A stretch of DNA of 64,000 nucleotides from contig JAMYFF010000001.1 of NCBI GenBank assembly GCA_024128875.1, positions 744,001 to 808,000 of the forward strand, read 5' to 3'. The position numbers and the translations under genes were made by a program. Shown in pieces: positions 38,566-51,302 of this stretch. The notes below the pieces were generated by a model. That model saw only the letters and a program-made list of their open reading frames with translations. It did not search any database and was not told the DNA's origin. How positions within the stretch are numbered: position 1 is the first letter of the stretch; the number at the start of each line of letters is the position of its first letter. The DNA comes from Salinilacustrithrix flava. GTDB taxonomy: Bacteria; Actinomycetota; Acidimicrobiia; Acidimicrobiales; Salinilacustritrichaceae.

Positions 38566-38652
38566 CATCCCCTCCATCGTCCGGCCGCGCCGAAGTCCTA
38601 CACCCCGATCTTCTCCGAGGAACGCGCGTCGGGGAAGGCGAACAATGGGGGC

Positions 38653-40176
38653 ATGGCGGATTCGCCCTGGACCGGGGATGCCTGCTCGCTCGTCGACGCC
38701 TTCCGGGCAGGTGAGCGCGCACCGAAGGAGGAGCTGGAGGCGACGCTCGCCGCCATCGAGGCCAGCGACCTCAACGCCTTCTCCCACGTGGACCCAGACC
38801 GGGCCCGGGCCGCCGCCGCGGCAGCCGATGTCTCCCAACCCTTTGGCGGCGTGCCGACCGGCATCAAGGAGCTGGACCCGGTGGCGGGCTGGCCCTACAC
38901 CGAGAGCTCGCTCGTCTTCCGGGACCGCATCGCGACCCAGACCGGGACGGTCATCGAGCGGCTCCTGGAGCAGGGCGGCGCGGTGCCGGTCGGGCTGACG
39001 ACGGCCAGCGAGTTCGGTGGCCTCAACGTGAGCGTCACCAAGATGAACGGGGTCACCCACAACCCGTGGCGCCACGGCCGCACGGTCGGCGGCTCCTCGA
39101 GCGGGTCGGCGGCCGCGGTCGCCGGCGGGCTCGTCAGCCTGGCCAGCGGCGGCGACGGCGGCGGGTCGATCCGCATCCCCGCGGGCTACACCGGGCTCCT
39201 CGGCTTCAAGGGCACCTTCGGCCGCACGCCTCGCAGCCCCGGCGCCTACATGCGACCCCACACCGTGGTGCTCGGCAACCTGGCCCGCTCCGTCCGAGAC
39301 GCCGCCCGCTACTACGACGTCGTCACCGGCCACCATCCGGCCGACCCGACGAGCCTGCCCAAGCACCCCTCGTTCGAGGACGGCCTCGGCAGCCACGACC
39401 TCGCCGGCAAGCGGGTGGCCGTCATCCCGGCGCTGGGCGGGGTCACGCTGGAACCCGGCGTCGAGGAGCGCATCCGCGCCGAGGCCGACGCCCTCATCGC
39501 GGCGACCGGCATGGTGCGCGTCGATCTCGACGTCCGTCCACCGAACCTGGCCGCCCAGTGGATGATGGGCAACCTGGCCACCTTGCTGGCCGACCTCGGC
39601 GATCGCTGGCCGGCGTGCGCGCCGGAGCTCACCGAGGAGGTGGCCATCGGCCTGCGGCTCGCCACCTCCATGTACAACTTGCACACCGCGGCCGCCGCCG
39701 AGCGCATGCGGGTGGCGGCCAACGAGGAGATGGCCCGGGCCTTCGGTGAGGTCGACTTCTTCATCGCCACCACCAACCCCGGTCCCGCGTTCCCTGCCGA
39801 GTCGACCACGAGCAGTCCGAGCGACTCGTTCCTCGAGTGGGCCCAGACGAACGCAGCGGCGAAGTGGGCCTTTCGAGGCGTCCTCGGCGGGGTGCGGGTG
39901 GCCAGCGCCTTCGCCCCCGGCCTGCCCGATCAGCTGCTCGACCGGGTGGGCAAGGCATTCCCCGACCTCATCAACATGGGTGCGCTGACGATCATCTCGA
40001 ACATCTACGGCAACCCGGCCGTCTCGATCCCCGCCGGCACCGTCGATGACCTGCCCGTCGGGATCCAGGTGCTGGGCCGCCACCACGAGGATGCGCTGCT
40101 GTTCGACGTTGCCCTCGCCGCCGAGCGGGAGCGGCCCTGGCCCCTCGTGGCGCCGGGCGTAGGGACGTCGACCTGA
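38653..40176 (+). CDS. Amidase (amidase-signature family)
   Basis: Amide hydrolase of 507 residues. The Ser-cisSer-Lys triad is visible. Lys is in VPTGIKELDPV, and the Ser-rich signature is GGSSSGSAAAVAGGLVSLASGGDGGGSIRIPA. The substrate is unknown. GatA and aryl-acylamidases are relatives, but no gatB/gatC genes are here. The GGGGG run before ATG 38653 is too close for a normal ribosome site. Two hairpin arms follow the stop. Confidence 0.88.
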   Translation: MADSPWTGDACSLVDAFRAGERAPKEELEATLAAIEASDLNAFSHVDPDRARAAAAAADVSQPFGGVPTGIKELDPVAGWPYTESSLVFRDRIATQTGTVIERLLEQGGAVPVGLTTASEFGGLNVSVTKMNGVTHNPWRHGRTVGGSSSGSAAAVAGGLVSLASGGDGGGSIRIPAGYTGLLGFKGTFGRTPRSPGAYMRPHTVVLGNLARSVRDAARYYDVVTGHHPADPTSLPKHPSFEDGLGSHDLAGKRVAVIPALGGVTLEPGVEERIRAEADALIAATGMVRVDLDVRPPNLAAQWMMGNLATLLADLGDRWPACAPELTEEVAIGLRLATSMYNLHTAAAAERMRVAANEEMARAFGEVDFFIATTNPGPAFPAESTTSSPSDSFLEWAQTNAAAKWAFRGVLGGVRVASAFAPGLPDQLLDRVGKAFPDLINMGALTIISNIYGNPAVSIPAGTVDDLPVGIQVLGRHHEDALLFDVALAAERERPWPLVAPGVGTST

Positions 40177-40180
40177 CGCC

Positions 40181-40207
40181 GTTGCTGGCACGCGCCGTGC
40201 CAGCAAC
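40181..40207 (+). terminator. Terminator-like hairpin after the amidase gene
   Basis: Perfect 12-bp stem (40181-40192 with 40196-40207) and a 3-base loop, five bases after the stop codon. No T-run. Confidence 0.7.
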
Positions 40208-40262
40208 CTGTCCGGACGAACGCAGAGCGCGGCAATCGAGGCGCGAAACGTCTGCTTGTACA

Positions 40263-40283
40263 CACGCTGCGTGAGGTTTTTCC
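40263..40283 (+). promoter_or_regulatory. Shared upstream element of LPxTG paralogues 1 and 3
   Basis: CACGCTGCGT followed by (G)AGGT, T-rich bases and CC. The same string recurs at 45658-45678 before the third LPxTG gene. It lies 192 bases before the start of the first paralogue. Probably a promoter or operator element; the protein binding it is unknown. Confidence 0.4.
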
Positions 40284-40474
40284 AGCTCTCGTGACACGCG
40301 AGCGGCAGAAGGGCCCGGAACTGCCGATTTGTGCGGGTCTGCCCCTGGTACGCCAGCACGCTGCGCAGTTCGATGACACCGGTGGCGCCCACGGGGCGCT
40401 TCGAGGATCGAGCGATCCCAGGGCAAATGCGGGCGGCAACGTGCCGACCCGGGTGCGAAACGAAGGCAGGCGAG

Positions 40475-42391
40475 ATGAATTCACGACAGCGGTTCAAGCT
40501 GGGTGCGGGAGCAGGTCTGGTGACCATGCTCATCGGCGCCCTCATGGTGCTGGCGCCGGGTGCCGGCGCCGTCCTGGTCGAGCCAGACGACCCCCGGCTC
40601 GAAGAAGGCGGGAATCTCCTCTGCGAGTCCCTCGATCCGGCGTACACCGCCTCCGCCAAGAACGAGGCGGGAGCGACCTCAGGGACGATCTCCGGTAGCG
40701 GCTTTGCTGTGAGCTTCGAGTTGCTGCTGAACGCTGCAGGCGACGCGGACAACGAGATGGAGATCACGGTCCTCGAAGGTTCCCGCGCCGTGTACGCAGT
40801 CATCGTCAAGACCGGGAACGCCGGCAACGAGAACTCCAACGGCTTCACCGCCTACGAGGAGTTCAGCCCGGCACTCGTCGTGGGTGAGACGGGATCTGTG
40901 GGTTATCCGACGACCGCTGTCAGCAACATCCGCGTGTGCGGTAAGTCGCCGTCGCTGACGGTGACGAAGAACATCGCGTCGGAGGATTCGACGGCGCTGG
41001 CGCAGACGTTCTTCATCGATGTCGAGGGCACGAACGGCGATTCCGACACGCTCGGTGATGATGAGTTCATCGAGATCGACGACGCTTCGGGTGAGTACGT
41101 GATCACCGAGACCTTGCCCGAGACGGATTGGGAGGATCCGCAGATTACGTGCGGCGATGCCGTGACCTCGACCAACGAGGCGGGCGACTTCGTGGTCACC
41201 GTGAGCAACGTCGATGTGGACTGCATCGTCACCAACACCCCCGAGACCCCGACGACGCCGCCGTCGCTGACGGTGACGAAGAACATCGCGTCGGAGGACT
41301 CGACGGCACTGGCCGAGACGTTCTTCATCGATGTGGCGGGCACGAACGGCGATTCCGACACGCTCGGCGACGATGAGTTCATCGAGATCGACGACGCTTC
41401 GGGTGAGTACGTGATCACCGAGACCTTGCCCGAGACGGGTTGGGACGATCCGCAGATCACCTGTGGTGATGCCGTGACCTCGACCAACGAGGCGGGCGAC
41501 TTCGTGGTCACCGTGAGCAACGTCGATGTGGACTGCATCGTCACCAACACCCCCGAAGAGGACACTCCGACCACGATCCCCCCACCCGTCCCCACGCCTG
41601 AGGCCGATCTCCGGATCGTGAAGGCCGTGACCGGCGATGTCCCCGACGACTGGAGCGCCTCGTTCCGAGGCGTCCCCGGCAACGAGCTCACCCTGTTCCA
41701 GCTCTCCGAAGGCAACGAGACCGAGGCGTTCCTCGACATCACTCCGGGGACCGTCCGGGTTCGGGAGTTGGCCTCGAGCGACTCCGAGCTCGTGGACATC
41801 GACTGCGAGGGCACTGAGCTCTGGGAAGAGGACGGCGACGCCGTGGAGGTCACCCTCGTGGATGACGACGACGTCACGTGCACCTTCACGAACTTCTACC
41901 CCGAGGAGCAGGTCCTCCCCGAGGAGGAGGAGCCGGGCTCCATCACGATCGTCAAGGCGGTCCAGGGTCCGGTCCCGCCGGAAGGATGGGCCTTCGGCTT
42001 CGACGTCAGCGACGGCCTCGGCCAGGTCATCCTGACCAACGCTGACGCTGACGAGACCTTCAACTCGGTGGAGGCCGGTCAGTACACGATCGTCGAGCAC
42101 GACAACTCGGTCACGACGCTCGGGAGCATCGTGTGCGACGACCCCGACGCCGTCTCCAACGGTCGCACGGTGACCGTCGACGTCAGCGAAGGCGAGGACG
42201 TGACCTGCACGTTCACCAACGTGTTCCCGGCGCCGGCTCAGGCCGACACCGAGGTGCAGGGTGACGTGATCACCCGGACCCTGCCCCGCACCGGTGACGA
42301 GACCCGCAACCTCGCCGGCCTGGGTGCCTTCATGCTGGCGCTCGGTGCGGCGATGGTGCTGGGCAGCAAGCGCCAGCTCGCCAGCCGCTGA
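40475..42391 (+). CDS. LPxTG-anchored surface protein, paralogue 1 (repeat-containing)
   Basis: 638 residues. Signal peptide (RFKLGAGAGLVTMLIGALMVLAPGAGA) is followed by an N-terminal domain of about 130 residues bounded by Cys (NLLCES to IRVCGK) shared with the two other LPxTG proteins here. Two nearly identical 99-residue modules follow (TVTKNIASEDSTALA... to DVDCIVTNTPE), then two diverged DUF5979-like modules (RIVKAVTGDVP, TIVKAVQGPVP). The sorting signal is LPRTG at 603-607 with a hydrophobic helix and SKRQLASR. It should be covalently linked to the cell wall by a sortase encoded elsewhere. Ligand or role unknown. Confidence 0.85.
   Translation: MNSRQRFKLGAGAGLVTMLIGALMVLAPGAGAVLVEPDDPRLEEGGNLLCESLDPAYTASAKNEAGATSGTISGSGFAVSFELLLNAAGDADNEMEITVLEGSRAVYAVIVKTGNAGNENSNGFTAYEEFSPALVVGETGSVGYPTTAVSNIRVCGKSPSLTVTKNIASEDSTALAQTFFIDVEGTNGDSDTLGDDEFIEIDDASGEYVITETLPETDWEDPQITCGDAVTSTNEAGDFVVTVSNVDVDCIVTNTPETPTTPPSLTVTKNIASEDSTALAETFFIDVAGTNGDSDTLGDDEFIEIDDASGEYVITETLPETGWDDPQITCGDAVTSTNEAGDFVVTVSNVDVDCIVTNTPEEDTPTTIPPPVPTPEADLRIVKAVTGDVPDDWSASFRGVPGNELTLFQLSEGNETEAFLDITPGTVRVRELASSDSELVDIDCEGTELWEEDGDAVEVTLVDDDDVTCTFTNFYPEEQVLPEEEEPGSITIVKAVQGPVPPEGWAFGFDVSDGLGQVILTNADADETFNSVEAGQYTIVEHDNSVTTLGSIVCDDPDAVSNGRTVTVDVSEGEDVTCTFTNVFPAPAQADTEVQGDVITRTLPRTGDETRNLAGLGAFMLALGAAMVLGSKRQLASR
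40949..41557 (+). repeat. Two 297-bp tandem repeat modules inside LPxTG paralogue 1
   Basis: Copies at 40949-41245 and 41261-41557 (312-bp period) differ at only a few sites, e.g. Q/E, E/A, D/G and E/D in the protein. The near identity at DNA level points to a recent duplication. Confidence 0.9.
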
Positions 42392-42721
42392 GGCTGACGG
42401 CCGGCCGCTGAGCGGCTTGCACTGATCGGAGCCCAGCCATCCACCCGGGTGGCTGGGCTCCGGCGCGTCCGGGTCCAGGCGATACGCGATGAGCGCATGA
42501 GCATCCGCTGCGTGCTGCGAACGCGGTGCGTGGCGCGAAGGCGCGCCAAACCGGACAGATACTCCAGAGCGCGCGGACCTTGGTCACTGTTCGCGCGCGG
42601 CGAGGTGGAGTCCCCTGGGAGGTAGGGCGCACCGAGCGGCCAGAGATCTTCCGACCTCGTCGATGCGGCCATGAGCGGTCGGTGACCGAGCCGATCGCAG
42701 GAAGCGAAGGTTGGTTCCGCG
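42392..42721 (+). promoter_or_regulatory. Non-coding region before LPxTG paralogue 2, with terminator
   Basis: A 330-base gap. A 12-bp stem-loop (42428-42439 with 42450-42461, 10-base loop) should end transcription of paralogue 1. A small perfect hairpin TGGCGCG/CGCGCCA lies at 42531-42548. I see no clear -10/-35, ribosome site or gene. Confidence 0.7.
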
Positions 42722-45647
<2,926 letters not shown>

Positions 45648-45657
45648 CCCCTTGGTG

Positions 45658-45678
45658 CACGCTGCGTAGGTATTCCCC
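45658..45678 (+). promoter_or_regulatory. Shared upstream element of LPxTG paralogues 1 and 3 (copy 2)
   Basis: CACGCTGCGT then AGGTATT and CCCC, matching 40263-40283. It lies 107 bases before the start of paralogue 3. A small GGTCAC/GTGACC hairpin follows in the leader. Confidence 0.4.
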
Positions 45679-45785
45679 TACCTGTCAGGACTTTTCGGTC
45701 ACTCCTGGTGACCGGCTCCTCTACTCGCTCTGCGTGGTTCCTGTTCCACTTTCAGTGACAACAGGAAGCGTGGAATCGAGGAGCG

Positions 45786-46667
45786 ATGACAACGCATCGC
45801 AACATCAAGAGGAAGGTGTGGACAGGGTTGGTGCTGGTGCTGCTCGGAGCCTCCACCGTGGTGGTGGCCCCAGCTGGTGCTGGTGAGGAGTCCTCCGGGA
45901 ACCTCACGTGCGAGGCCGTGATCGGCGACCTCGGGCTCACCGACGTGCTGATGGCCAAGGACGACGTGCAGCGGACCGCCCCGTACGAGGGCGTCGCCGT
46001 GAACGGCGACTTCGTGGTCACGTACCGCTTCGTTGCTGCTCCCGATGGCGCTCCTGAGGCCTACGTGGTGACGTTCTCCTCGGAGGACCTCGTGTACGGC
46101 GCCTTCGTCAAGCAGGCAGCTGACAAGCAGGGCCTGAGCCGGAGCGCCGTGTTCCCAGCCGGCACGCTGACCGGTTCGATCTACGTGCCTGACGGGGAGT
46201 TCAGCCACGTCAGCTTCTGCACCGGCACCGTGCCCACGACGGAGCCGCCGGTCACCGAACCGCCGGTCACGGAGCCGCCGGTCACGGAGCCGCCGGTCAC
46301 GGAGCCGCCGGTCACGGAGCCGCCGGTCACCGAGCCGCCGGTCACGGAGCCGCCGGTCACGGAGCCGCCGGTGACGGAGCCGCCGGTCACCGAGCCGCCG
46401 GCCACCGAACCGCCGGAGACCCCGACGACGGAGGTCGAAGGTGAGGTGGTCGTCCCCACCCCGGTGCCCGAACCCGAACCCACCCCGGTGCCCGAGCCCG
46501 AGGCCGAGGCGGCCCCGACCGTGCTCGGTGACACCGTTGTCCGGTCGCTGCCCCGCACCGGTTCCGGGACGCTGGTGCTCGGTGTCGCCGGCGTGGTGAT
46601 GGTGCTGCTCGGCAGCGCCCTCGTCGCCCGGGGCGGCCAGGAGATGCGGCGCCAGTCGACCGGCTGA
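45786..46667 (+). CDS. LPxTG-anchored surface protein, paralogue 3 (EPPVT repeat)
   Basis: 293 residues. Signal peptide ([20 protein letters not shown]), then the shared N-terminal domain (NLTCEA to FSHVSFCTG, with [11 protein letters not shown]). A stalk of twelve five-residue units (ten EPPVT, then EPPAT and EPPET) follows, then a Pro/Glu-rich linker and LPRTG at 255-259 with a hydrophobic helix and RRQSTG. No DUF5979-like modules, so it looks like the minimal family member. GAGGAG precedes the ATG. Confidence 0.83.
   Translation: MTTHRNIKRKVWTGLVLVLLGASTVVVAPAGAGEESSGNLTCEAVIGDLGLTDVLMAKDDVQRTAPYEGVAVNGDFVVTYRFVAAPDGAPEAYVVTFSSEDLVYGAFVKQAADKQGLSRSAVFPAGTLTGSIYVPDGEFSHVSFCTGTVPTTEPPVTEPPVTEPPVTEPPVTEPPVTEPPVTEPPVTEPPVTEPPVTEPPVTEPPATEPPETPTTEVEGEVVVPTPVPEPEPTPVPEPEAEAAPTVLGDTVVRSLPRTGSGTLVLGVAGVVMVLLGSALVARGGQEMRRQSTG
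46242..46421 (+). repeat. 15-bp tandem repeat, 12 units (EPPxT)
   Basis: Period of exactly 15 bp with almost no variation except acc/acg codons. Within LPxTG paralogue 3, a likely stalk whose length can change by slippage without shifting frame. Confidence 0.92.
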
Positions 46668-46693
46668 CCGCCGGACGGAGCGCAGCTGGCTCG

Positions 46694-46730
46694 AGGAGCC
46701 GACGGAGGTCCACCCACTCCGCCGGCTCCT
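46694..46730 (+). terminator. Terminator after LPxTG paralogue 3
   Basis: Stem of 8 + 5 bp with one A-C mismatch (46694-46707 with 46717-46730), 9-base loop, and TT after it. Confidence 0.65.
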
Positions 46731-46768
46731 TCCGCGCGCGGCCTTCGGGGGTCGCTCCGAGGGGCGTC

Positions 46769-46774
46769 TAACGT
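46769..46774 (+). promoter_or_regulatory. Candidate leaderless -10 (TAACGT) of purD
   Basis: TAACGT followed by eight bases and the GTG at 46783. Confidence 0.45.
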
Positions 46775-46782
46775 CGCCGCCC

Positions 46783-48015
46783 GTGAAGGTCTGCGTCGTG
46801 GGTTCCGGTGGTCGAGAGCACGCGCTGGCGGTCGTGCTGGCTCGGACGGCCGACGTCGTCGTCACGCCGGGCAACCCCGGCATCCCCGGTTCGGTCGACA
46901 CCCCGCCCGAGGACATCGACGCCGACCTGTACGTCATCGGCCCCGAGCAGCCCCTCGTCGACGGCCTCGCCGACCGGCTCCGCGATGCCGGCAAGCTCGT
47001 GTTCGGTCCCGGCGCCGACGGCGCCGAGCTCGAGGGGTCCAAGGCCTTCATGAAGGAGGTCGTGGCCGCCGCCGGCGTCCCGACCGCCCGCTACGCCGCC
47101 TTCGACGACCCCGACGAGGCGATCGCCTTCCTCGACACGCTCCCCGACGGGCCGGAGGGTGGCTACGTCATCAAGACCGACGGCCTCGCCGCCGGCAAGG
47201 GCGTGCTCGTCACCACCGACCGGGCCGAGGCCGAGGCCGACATCCGCGAGAAGCTCGCCGGCGAGAGCTTCGGCGACGCCGGACGCCGCGTCGTCATCGA
47301 GGAGCGCATGATCGGCCCCGAGCTGACCGTGCTCGCCGTCTGCGACGGCCAGCGCGCCGTCGCGCTCGCCCCCTCGCAGGACTACAAGCGGGTCGGCGAT
47401 GGCGACGCCGGCCCCAACACCGGCGGCATGGGCTGCTACAGCCCGGTGCCGGCGGCGGACGCCGCAGTCGTGCAGGCCGTGCTCGACGACTTCGTCACCC
47501 CCACCCTGGCCGAGCTGCGGCGGCGCGGCATCGACTACCGCGGTGTGCTCTACGCCGGACTCATGCTCACCGCAGAGGGCCCGAAGCTGGTCGAGTACAA
47601 CGTCCGCTTCGGCGACCCGGAGACCCAGGTGATCCTGCCCCGCCTCACCAGCGACCTGGCCCAGCTGCTGGCTGAGGCCGCGGCCGGCGAGCTGCGCAGC
47701 GAACCGACCTACACCGACGACGCCTGCGTCGCGGTCGCCTGCGCGGCCGAGGGCTACCCCACCAGCACCCGCACCGGCGACGTGATCGAGGGCCTCGACC
47801 GCCTCGACGACCTCGATGGCGTCGAGGTGCTCTTCGCCGGGGTCGCCGCCGGCGACGAGCCGGGGACGCTGGTCACCGCCGGTGGCCGGGTCCTGTACGT
47901 GTGCGGGACGGCGCCGGACATCGAAGGGGCCCGCGCCCTCGCCTACCAGGGCGTCGCCCGCATCAGCTGGCCAGGCATGCACCACCGCAGCGACATCGCC
48001 GCCAACCCGACCTGA
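46783..48015 (+). CDS. purD: Phosphoribosylamine-glycine ligase
   Basis: Second step of purine synthesis (PRA + glycine + ATP to GAR), 410 residues. It begins [14 protein letters not shown] and has the ATP-grasp domain with [42 protein letters not shown] and [18 protein letters not shown]. The GTG start has no ribosome site. Followed by convergent purE. Confidence 0.96.
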   Translation: MKVCVVGSGGREHALAVVLARTADVVVTPGNPGIPGSVDTPPEDIDADLYVIGPEQPLVDGLADRLRDAGKLVFGPGADGAELEGSKAFMKEVVAAAGVPTARYAAFDDPDEAIAFLDTLPDGPEGGYVIKTDGLAAGKGVLVTTDRAEAEADIREKLAGESFGDAGRRVVIEERMIGPELTVLAVCDGQRAVALAPSQDYKRVGDGDAGPNTGGMGCYSPVPAADAAVVQAVLDDFVTPTLAELRRRGIDYRGVLYAGLMLTAEGPKLVEYNVRFGDPETQVILPRLTSDLAQLLAEAAAGELRSEPTYTDDACVAVACAAEGYPTSTRTGDVIEGLDRLDDLDGVEVLFAGVAAGDEPGTLVTAGGRVLYVCGTAPDIEGARALAYQGVARISWPGMHHRSDIAANPT

Positions 48016-48037
48016 GCAGCGAGCGCGTCCGGCGGCG

Positions 48038-48059
48038 CGTTCCGTGGTCGCTGCCAGTT
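48038..48059. repeat. Dispersed 22-nt repeat, single arm
   Basis: Matches the right arm of the clpB terminator (36992-37013 region) with one substitution across CGTTCCGTGG-CGCTGCCAGTT. It lies in the gap between convergent purD and purE. Confidence 0.7.
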
Positions 48060-48087
48060 CCCCGCAGGTGGGTGTGGTGCGGTGCGG

Positions 48088-48609
48088 TCAGGCGTCCCGC
48101 TCGCGCAGGCGGCGGCCCTTCTCGACGGCCAGGTCTCGCAGGTCGTCGGCGAACGCGGCGAGCCGGCCGCGCAGCTCCTCCGCGGCCGGGTCGGTGCCGG
48201 AGGCGAGGATCCTGGCCGCGAGCAGCCCGGCGTTGCGGGCCCCGGCGATCGAGACGGTGGCGACCGGGATCCCGGCGGGCATCTGCACGATGGACAGCAG
48301 CGAGTCCATGCCGTCCAGGTGCTTCAGCGGGACGGGCACGCCGATGACGGGCAGGACGGTGACCGAGGCGAGCATGCCCGGGAGGTGGGCGGCGCCGCCG
48401 GCGCCGGCGATGACCACACGCAGCCCGCGATCTGCTGCCGACCGGCCGTACTGGATCATGTCGTCGGGCATCCGGTGGGCCGAGACCACGTCGGCCTCGT
48501 AGCCGATGCCGAGCTCCTCGAGCGCCAGCGCCGCCTGCTCCATGACGGGCCAGTCGCTGTCGCTGCCCATGACGATGCCGACGACGGGCGAGCTCGGGGT
48601 GTCGGTCAT
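48088..48609 (-). CDS. purE: N5-carboxyaminoimidazole ribonucleotide mutase (class I PurE)
   Basis: Moves the carboxyl group from N5-CAIR to give CAIR, 173 residues. Motifs are [24 protein letters not shown] (catalytic His), [15 protein letters not shown] and PVIGVPV. The ATG overlaps the purK stop (ATGA). Class I, as expected with a partner PurK. Confidence 0.96.
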   Translation of the reverse strand: MTDTPSSPVVGIVMGSDSDWPVMEQAALALEELGIGYEADVVSAHRMPDDMIQYGRSAADRGLRVVIAGAGGAAHLPGMLASVTVLPVIGVPVPLKHLDGMDSLLSIVQMPAGIPVATVSIAGARNAGLLAARILASGTDPAAEELRGRLAAFADDLRDLAVEKGRRLRERDA

Positions 48610-49793
48610 CGTCCTGGTGCTCCTCGAAGCTGGTCGGCGGCTCGGCGCGCCCGGAGCCGGAGGTCGCGGAGGTCCTCGCCGCAGACGGTGACGTGGCCGA
48701 TCTTGCGACCGGGGCGGACCTGCTTGCCGTACAGGTGGACTCGCAGCGATGGGTCCTGACCGAGGATCCGGCCGACCTCCGGGTACAGGTCCTCCCGGGA
48801 TCCCCCGAGCACGTTCGCCATCACGGTCCAGCGCGACCGAGGAGCGGTGTCCCCGAGCGGCAGGTCGAGGACGGCGCGGAGGTGCTGCTCGAACTGGCTG
48901 GTCACGGCCCCGTCGATGGTCCAGTGGCCGCTGTTGTGGGGGCGCATGGCCAGCTCGTTCACGAGGAACGTCGGCTGCCCAATCGCGTCGGCGACCTCGA
49001 ACAGCTCGACGGCGAGCACACCGGTGACGCCGAGCGCGTCGGCGATGCGCACGGCCAGGTCGCTGGCGGCGCGGGCCGCGGCCGGCTCGAGCCCGGGCGC
49101 CGGCGCAAGCACCTCGGTGCAGATGCCGTCCTCCTGGACGGTCTCGACGAGCGGCCACGCCGCCGTGGATCCGCTCGGGTTGCGAGCGACGAGCGCCGCC
49201 ACCTCGCGGTCGAAGGGGACGGACTCCTCGAGCAGCACGCCGTCGACCAGCGGACCGGCCTCGCCGACGACGGCGAGCCAATCGCCGAGCTCGTCGGCCT
49301 CGTCCACGCGGCGCACGCCCTTGCCGTCGTAGCCGCCCCGGGGCGTCTTGGCGATGATCGGCCAGCCGACGTCGGCACCGAACGCAGCGACCTCGTCCGC
49401 GGTGCGGGCCACCGTCCAGCGCGGGCACGGGAACCCGAGGTCGCTGAGCCGCCGGCGCATCGCGACCTTGTCCTGGGCGAAGCGGAGCGCCGCGGGGGTC
49501 GGGTGCAGCGGGATCCCGTCGTCGGCCAGGGCGGCGAGGACGTCGGGCGGGACGTGCTCGTGGTCGAAGGTGACGACGTCGCACCGCTTGGCCAGGCGAC
49601 GGACGGCATCGAGGTCGTCGTGCGCGCCGACGAGGGCATCGGGGATGACGAGGGCCGCCGAGTCCCCTTCCGACGCGGCGAGCACCGAGAGCGTGATGGA
49701 CATCGCCACCGCCGGCGGCTGGCACATCCTCGCCAGCTGACCGCCGCCGATGATCCCGACCACGGGGAAGTCACGGTCGGCTGGCTGCTCCAC
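48606..49793 (-). CDS. purK: N5-carboxyaminoimidazole ribonucleotide synthase
   Basis: ATP-grasp enzyme making N5-CAIR from AIR, bicarbonate and ATP, 395 residues. It begins with [11 protein letters not shown] and includes [14 protein letters not shown] (usual form TxExE), [49 protein letters not shown] 49793 is preceded by a TANNNT hexamer at six bases. First gene of purK-purE; divergent from purB. Confidence 0.95.
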   Translation of the reverse strand: MEQPADRDFPVVGIIGGGQLARMCQPPAVAMSITLSVLAASEGDSAALVIPDALVGAHDDLDAVRRLAKRCDVVTFDHEHVPPDVLAALADDGIPLHPTPAALRFAQDKVAMRRRLSDLGFPCPRWTVARTADEVAAFGADVGWPIIAKTPRGGYDGKGVRRVDEADELGDWLAVVGEAGPLVDGVLLEESVPFDREVAALVARNPSGSTAAWPLVETVQEDGICTEVLAPAPGLEPAAARAASDLAVRIADALGVTGVLAVELFEVADAIGQPTFLVNELAMRPHNSGHWTIDGAVTSQFEQHLRAVLDLPLGDTAPRSRWTVMANVLGGSREDLYPEVGRILGQDPSLRVHLYGKQVRPGRKIGHVTVCGEDLRDLRLRARRAADQLRGAPGR

Positions 49794-49799
49794 GTCGCC

Positions 49800-49805
49800 A
49801 CCCTA
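49800..49805 (-). promoter_or_regulatory. Candidate leaderless -10 (TAGGGT) of purK
   Basis: Minus-strand TAGGGT (49805-49800), six bases, then GTG 49793. The divergent purB GTG at 49870 has GAGACT at the same spacing on the other strand, a weaker candidate. Confidence 0.45.
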
Positions 49806-49869
49806 ACCAGCGGTGTCGCGCGCACCGTCGGCCACGAGGACGGCCGGAGCGGTCTGCGAGACTGGGTCG

Positions 49870-51294
49870 GTGAGCGGAACCCTGCCCAACGTCCTCGCCA
49901 GCCGCTACGCCAGCGCCGACATGGCCTCGCTGTGGTCACCGGAGACCAAGGTGGTGCTCGAGCGCAAGCTGTGGCTCGCCGTGCTGGAGGCCCAGGCCGA
50001 GGTCGGCCTCGACGTGCCCGACGGCGCCATCGAGGACTACCGCAAGGTGATCGGCGACGTGGACCTCGACTCGATCGAGGCCCGCGAGCGCGTGACGAAG
50101 CACGACGTGAAGGCACGGATCGAGGAGTTCTCCGACCTCGCCGGCCACCAGCTCATCCACGCGGGCATGACGTCGCGGGATCTGACCGAGAACGTGGAGC
50201 AGCTCCAGGTGCGCGACGCCATGGTGCTGATCCGGGATCGCGTCGTCGCCACGCTCGCCGAGCTCGCCCGGCTCGCCGTCGAGCACGCCGACACACCCAT
50301 GGCGGCCCGCAGCCACAACGTCGCCGCCCAGGTCACCACGCTCGGCAAGCGCTTCGCCGTCGCCGGCGAGGAGCTGCTGGTCGCGTTCGAGCGGCTGGAG
50401 TCGCTGCTCGAGCGCTACCCGCTGCGGGGCATCAAGGGACCGGTCGGGACCCAGACCGACCAGCTCGACCTGCTCGGCTCCGACGAGGCCGTCGACGCGG
50501 TCGAGTCCGCCGTCGCCCGCCACCTCGGGTTCGCCCGCACCTTCACCAACGTCGGGCAGGTGTACCCGCGCAGCCTCGACATGGAGGTCGTGGGCGCGCT
50601 GGTGCAGCTGGCGTCCGGCCCGTCGAGCCTGGCCACCACCATCCGCCTGATGGCCGGCCACGAGCTGGCCACCGAGGGGTTCCTGCCCGGCCAGGTCGGC
50701 TCCTCGGCCATGCCGCACAAGATGAACAGCCGGTCCTGCGAGCGGGTGAACGGCCTGAAGCACATCCTCGCCGGCCACCAGGCCATGGTCACGAGCCTCG
50801 CCGGCGACCAGTGGAACGAGGGCGACGTGAGCTGCTCGGTCGTGCGGCGCGTGGCCCTGCCCGACGCCTTCCTCGCCGCCGATGGCCTGTTCGAGACCTT
50901 CCTCACCGTGCTGCGGGGCTTCGGGGCCTACCCGGCCGTGATCGAGGCCGAGCTCGACCGCTACCTGCCCTTCCTCGCCACCACCAAGGTGCTGATGGCC
51001 GCGGTGCGCGCCGGCGCCGGCCGGGAGGAGGCCCACGAGGCGATCAAGGAGCACGCCGTCGCCGTGGCCCTCGCCATGCGCGAGGAGGGCCAGCCCGACA
51101 ACGACCTGCTCGACCGGCTCGGCGCCGACCCCCGCCTCCCCATCGACCGCGACGGCCTCGCCGCGGCGCTGGCCGACCCGATGGCGGTCGCCGGTCGGGC
51201 CCAGGCCCAGGTGGCTGCCTTCGCCGCGCAGGTCGGAGCGATCGTGGACCGGTACCCCGAGGCGGCGTCGTACGCCCCGGGCGACATCCTGTAG
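49870..51294 (+). CDS. purB: Adenylosuccinate lyase
   Basis: Fumarate-releasing lyase used in two purine steps (SAICAR and adenylosuccinate), 474 residues. Motifs include RVTKHDVKARIEEF, AGMTSRDLTEN, the His region GIKGPVGTQTDQL and the signature GSSAMPHKMNSRSCE with the flexible-loop Ser. GTG start 49870. The lipoprotein gene converges on its end. Confidence 0.95.
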   Translation: MSGTLPNVLASRYASADMASLWSPETKVVLERKLWLAVLEAQAEVGLDVPDGAIEDYRKVIGDVDLDSIEARERVTKHDVKARIEEFSDLAGHQLIHAGMTSRDLTENVEQLQVRDAMVLIRDRVVATLAELARLAVEHADTPMAARSHNVAAQVTTLGKRFAVAGEELLVAFERLESLLERYPLRGIKGPVGTQTDQLDLLGSDEAVDAVESAVARHLGFARTFTNVGQVYPRSLDMEVVGALVQLASGPSSLATTIRLMAGHELATEGFLPGQVGSSAMPHKMNSRSCERVNGLKHILAGHQAMVTSLAGDQWNEGDVSCSVVRRVALPDAFLAADGLFETFLTVLRGFGAYPAVIEAELDRYLPFLATTKVLMAAVRAGAGREEAHEAIKEHAVAVALAMREEGQPDNDLLDRLGADPRLPIDRDGLAAALADPMAVAGRAQAQVAAFAAQVGAIVDRYPEAASYAPGDIL

Positions 51295-51302
51295 CGGCGG
51301 GT

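Noticed and set aside
40420..40470. Possible c-di-GMP riboswitch-like pieces (AGGGCAAA and a GC hairpin) before LPxTG paralogue 1
   Set aside because: The GEMM-type core (conserved A-rich joins and second stem) is not present, so only isolated similarity remains.
46242..46421. Regular 15-bp repeats as a CRISPR-like array
   Set aside because: The repeats are contiguous, in frame and code for EPPxT units; there are no spacers.
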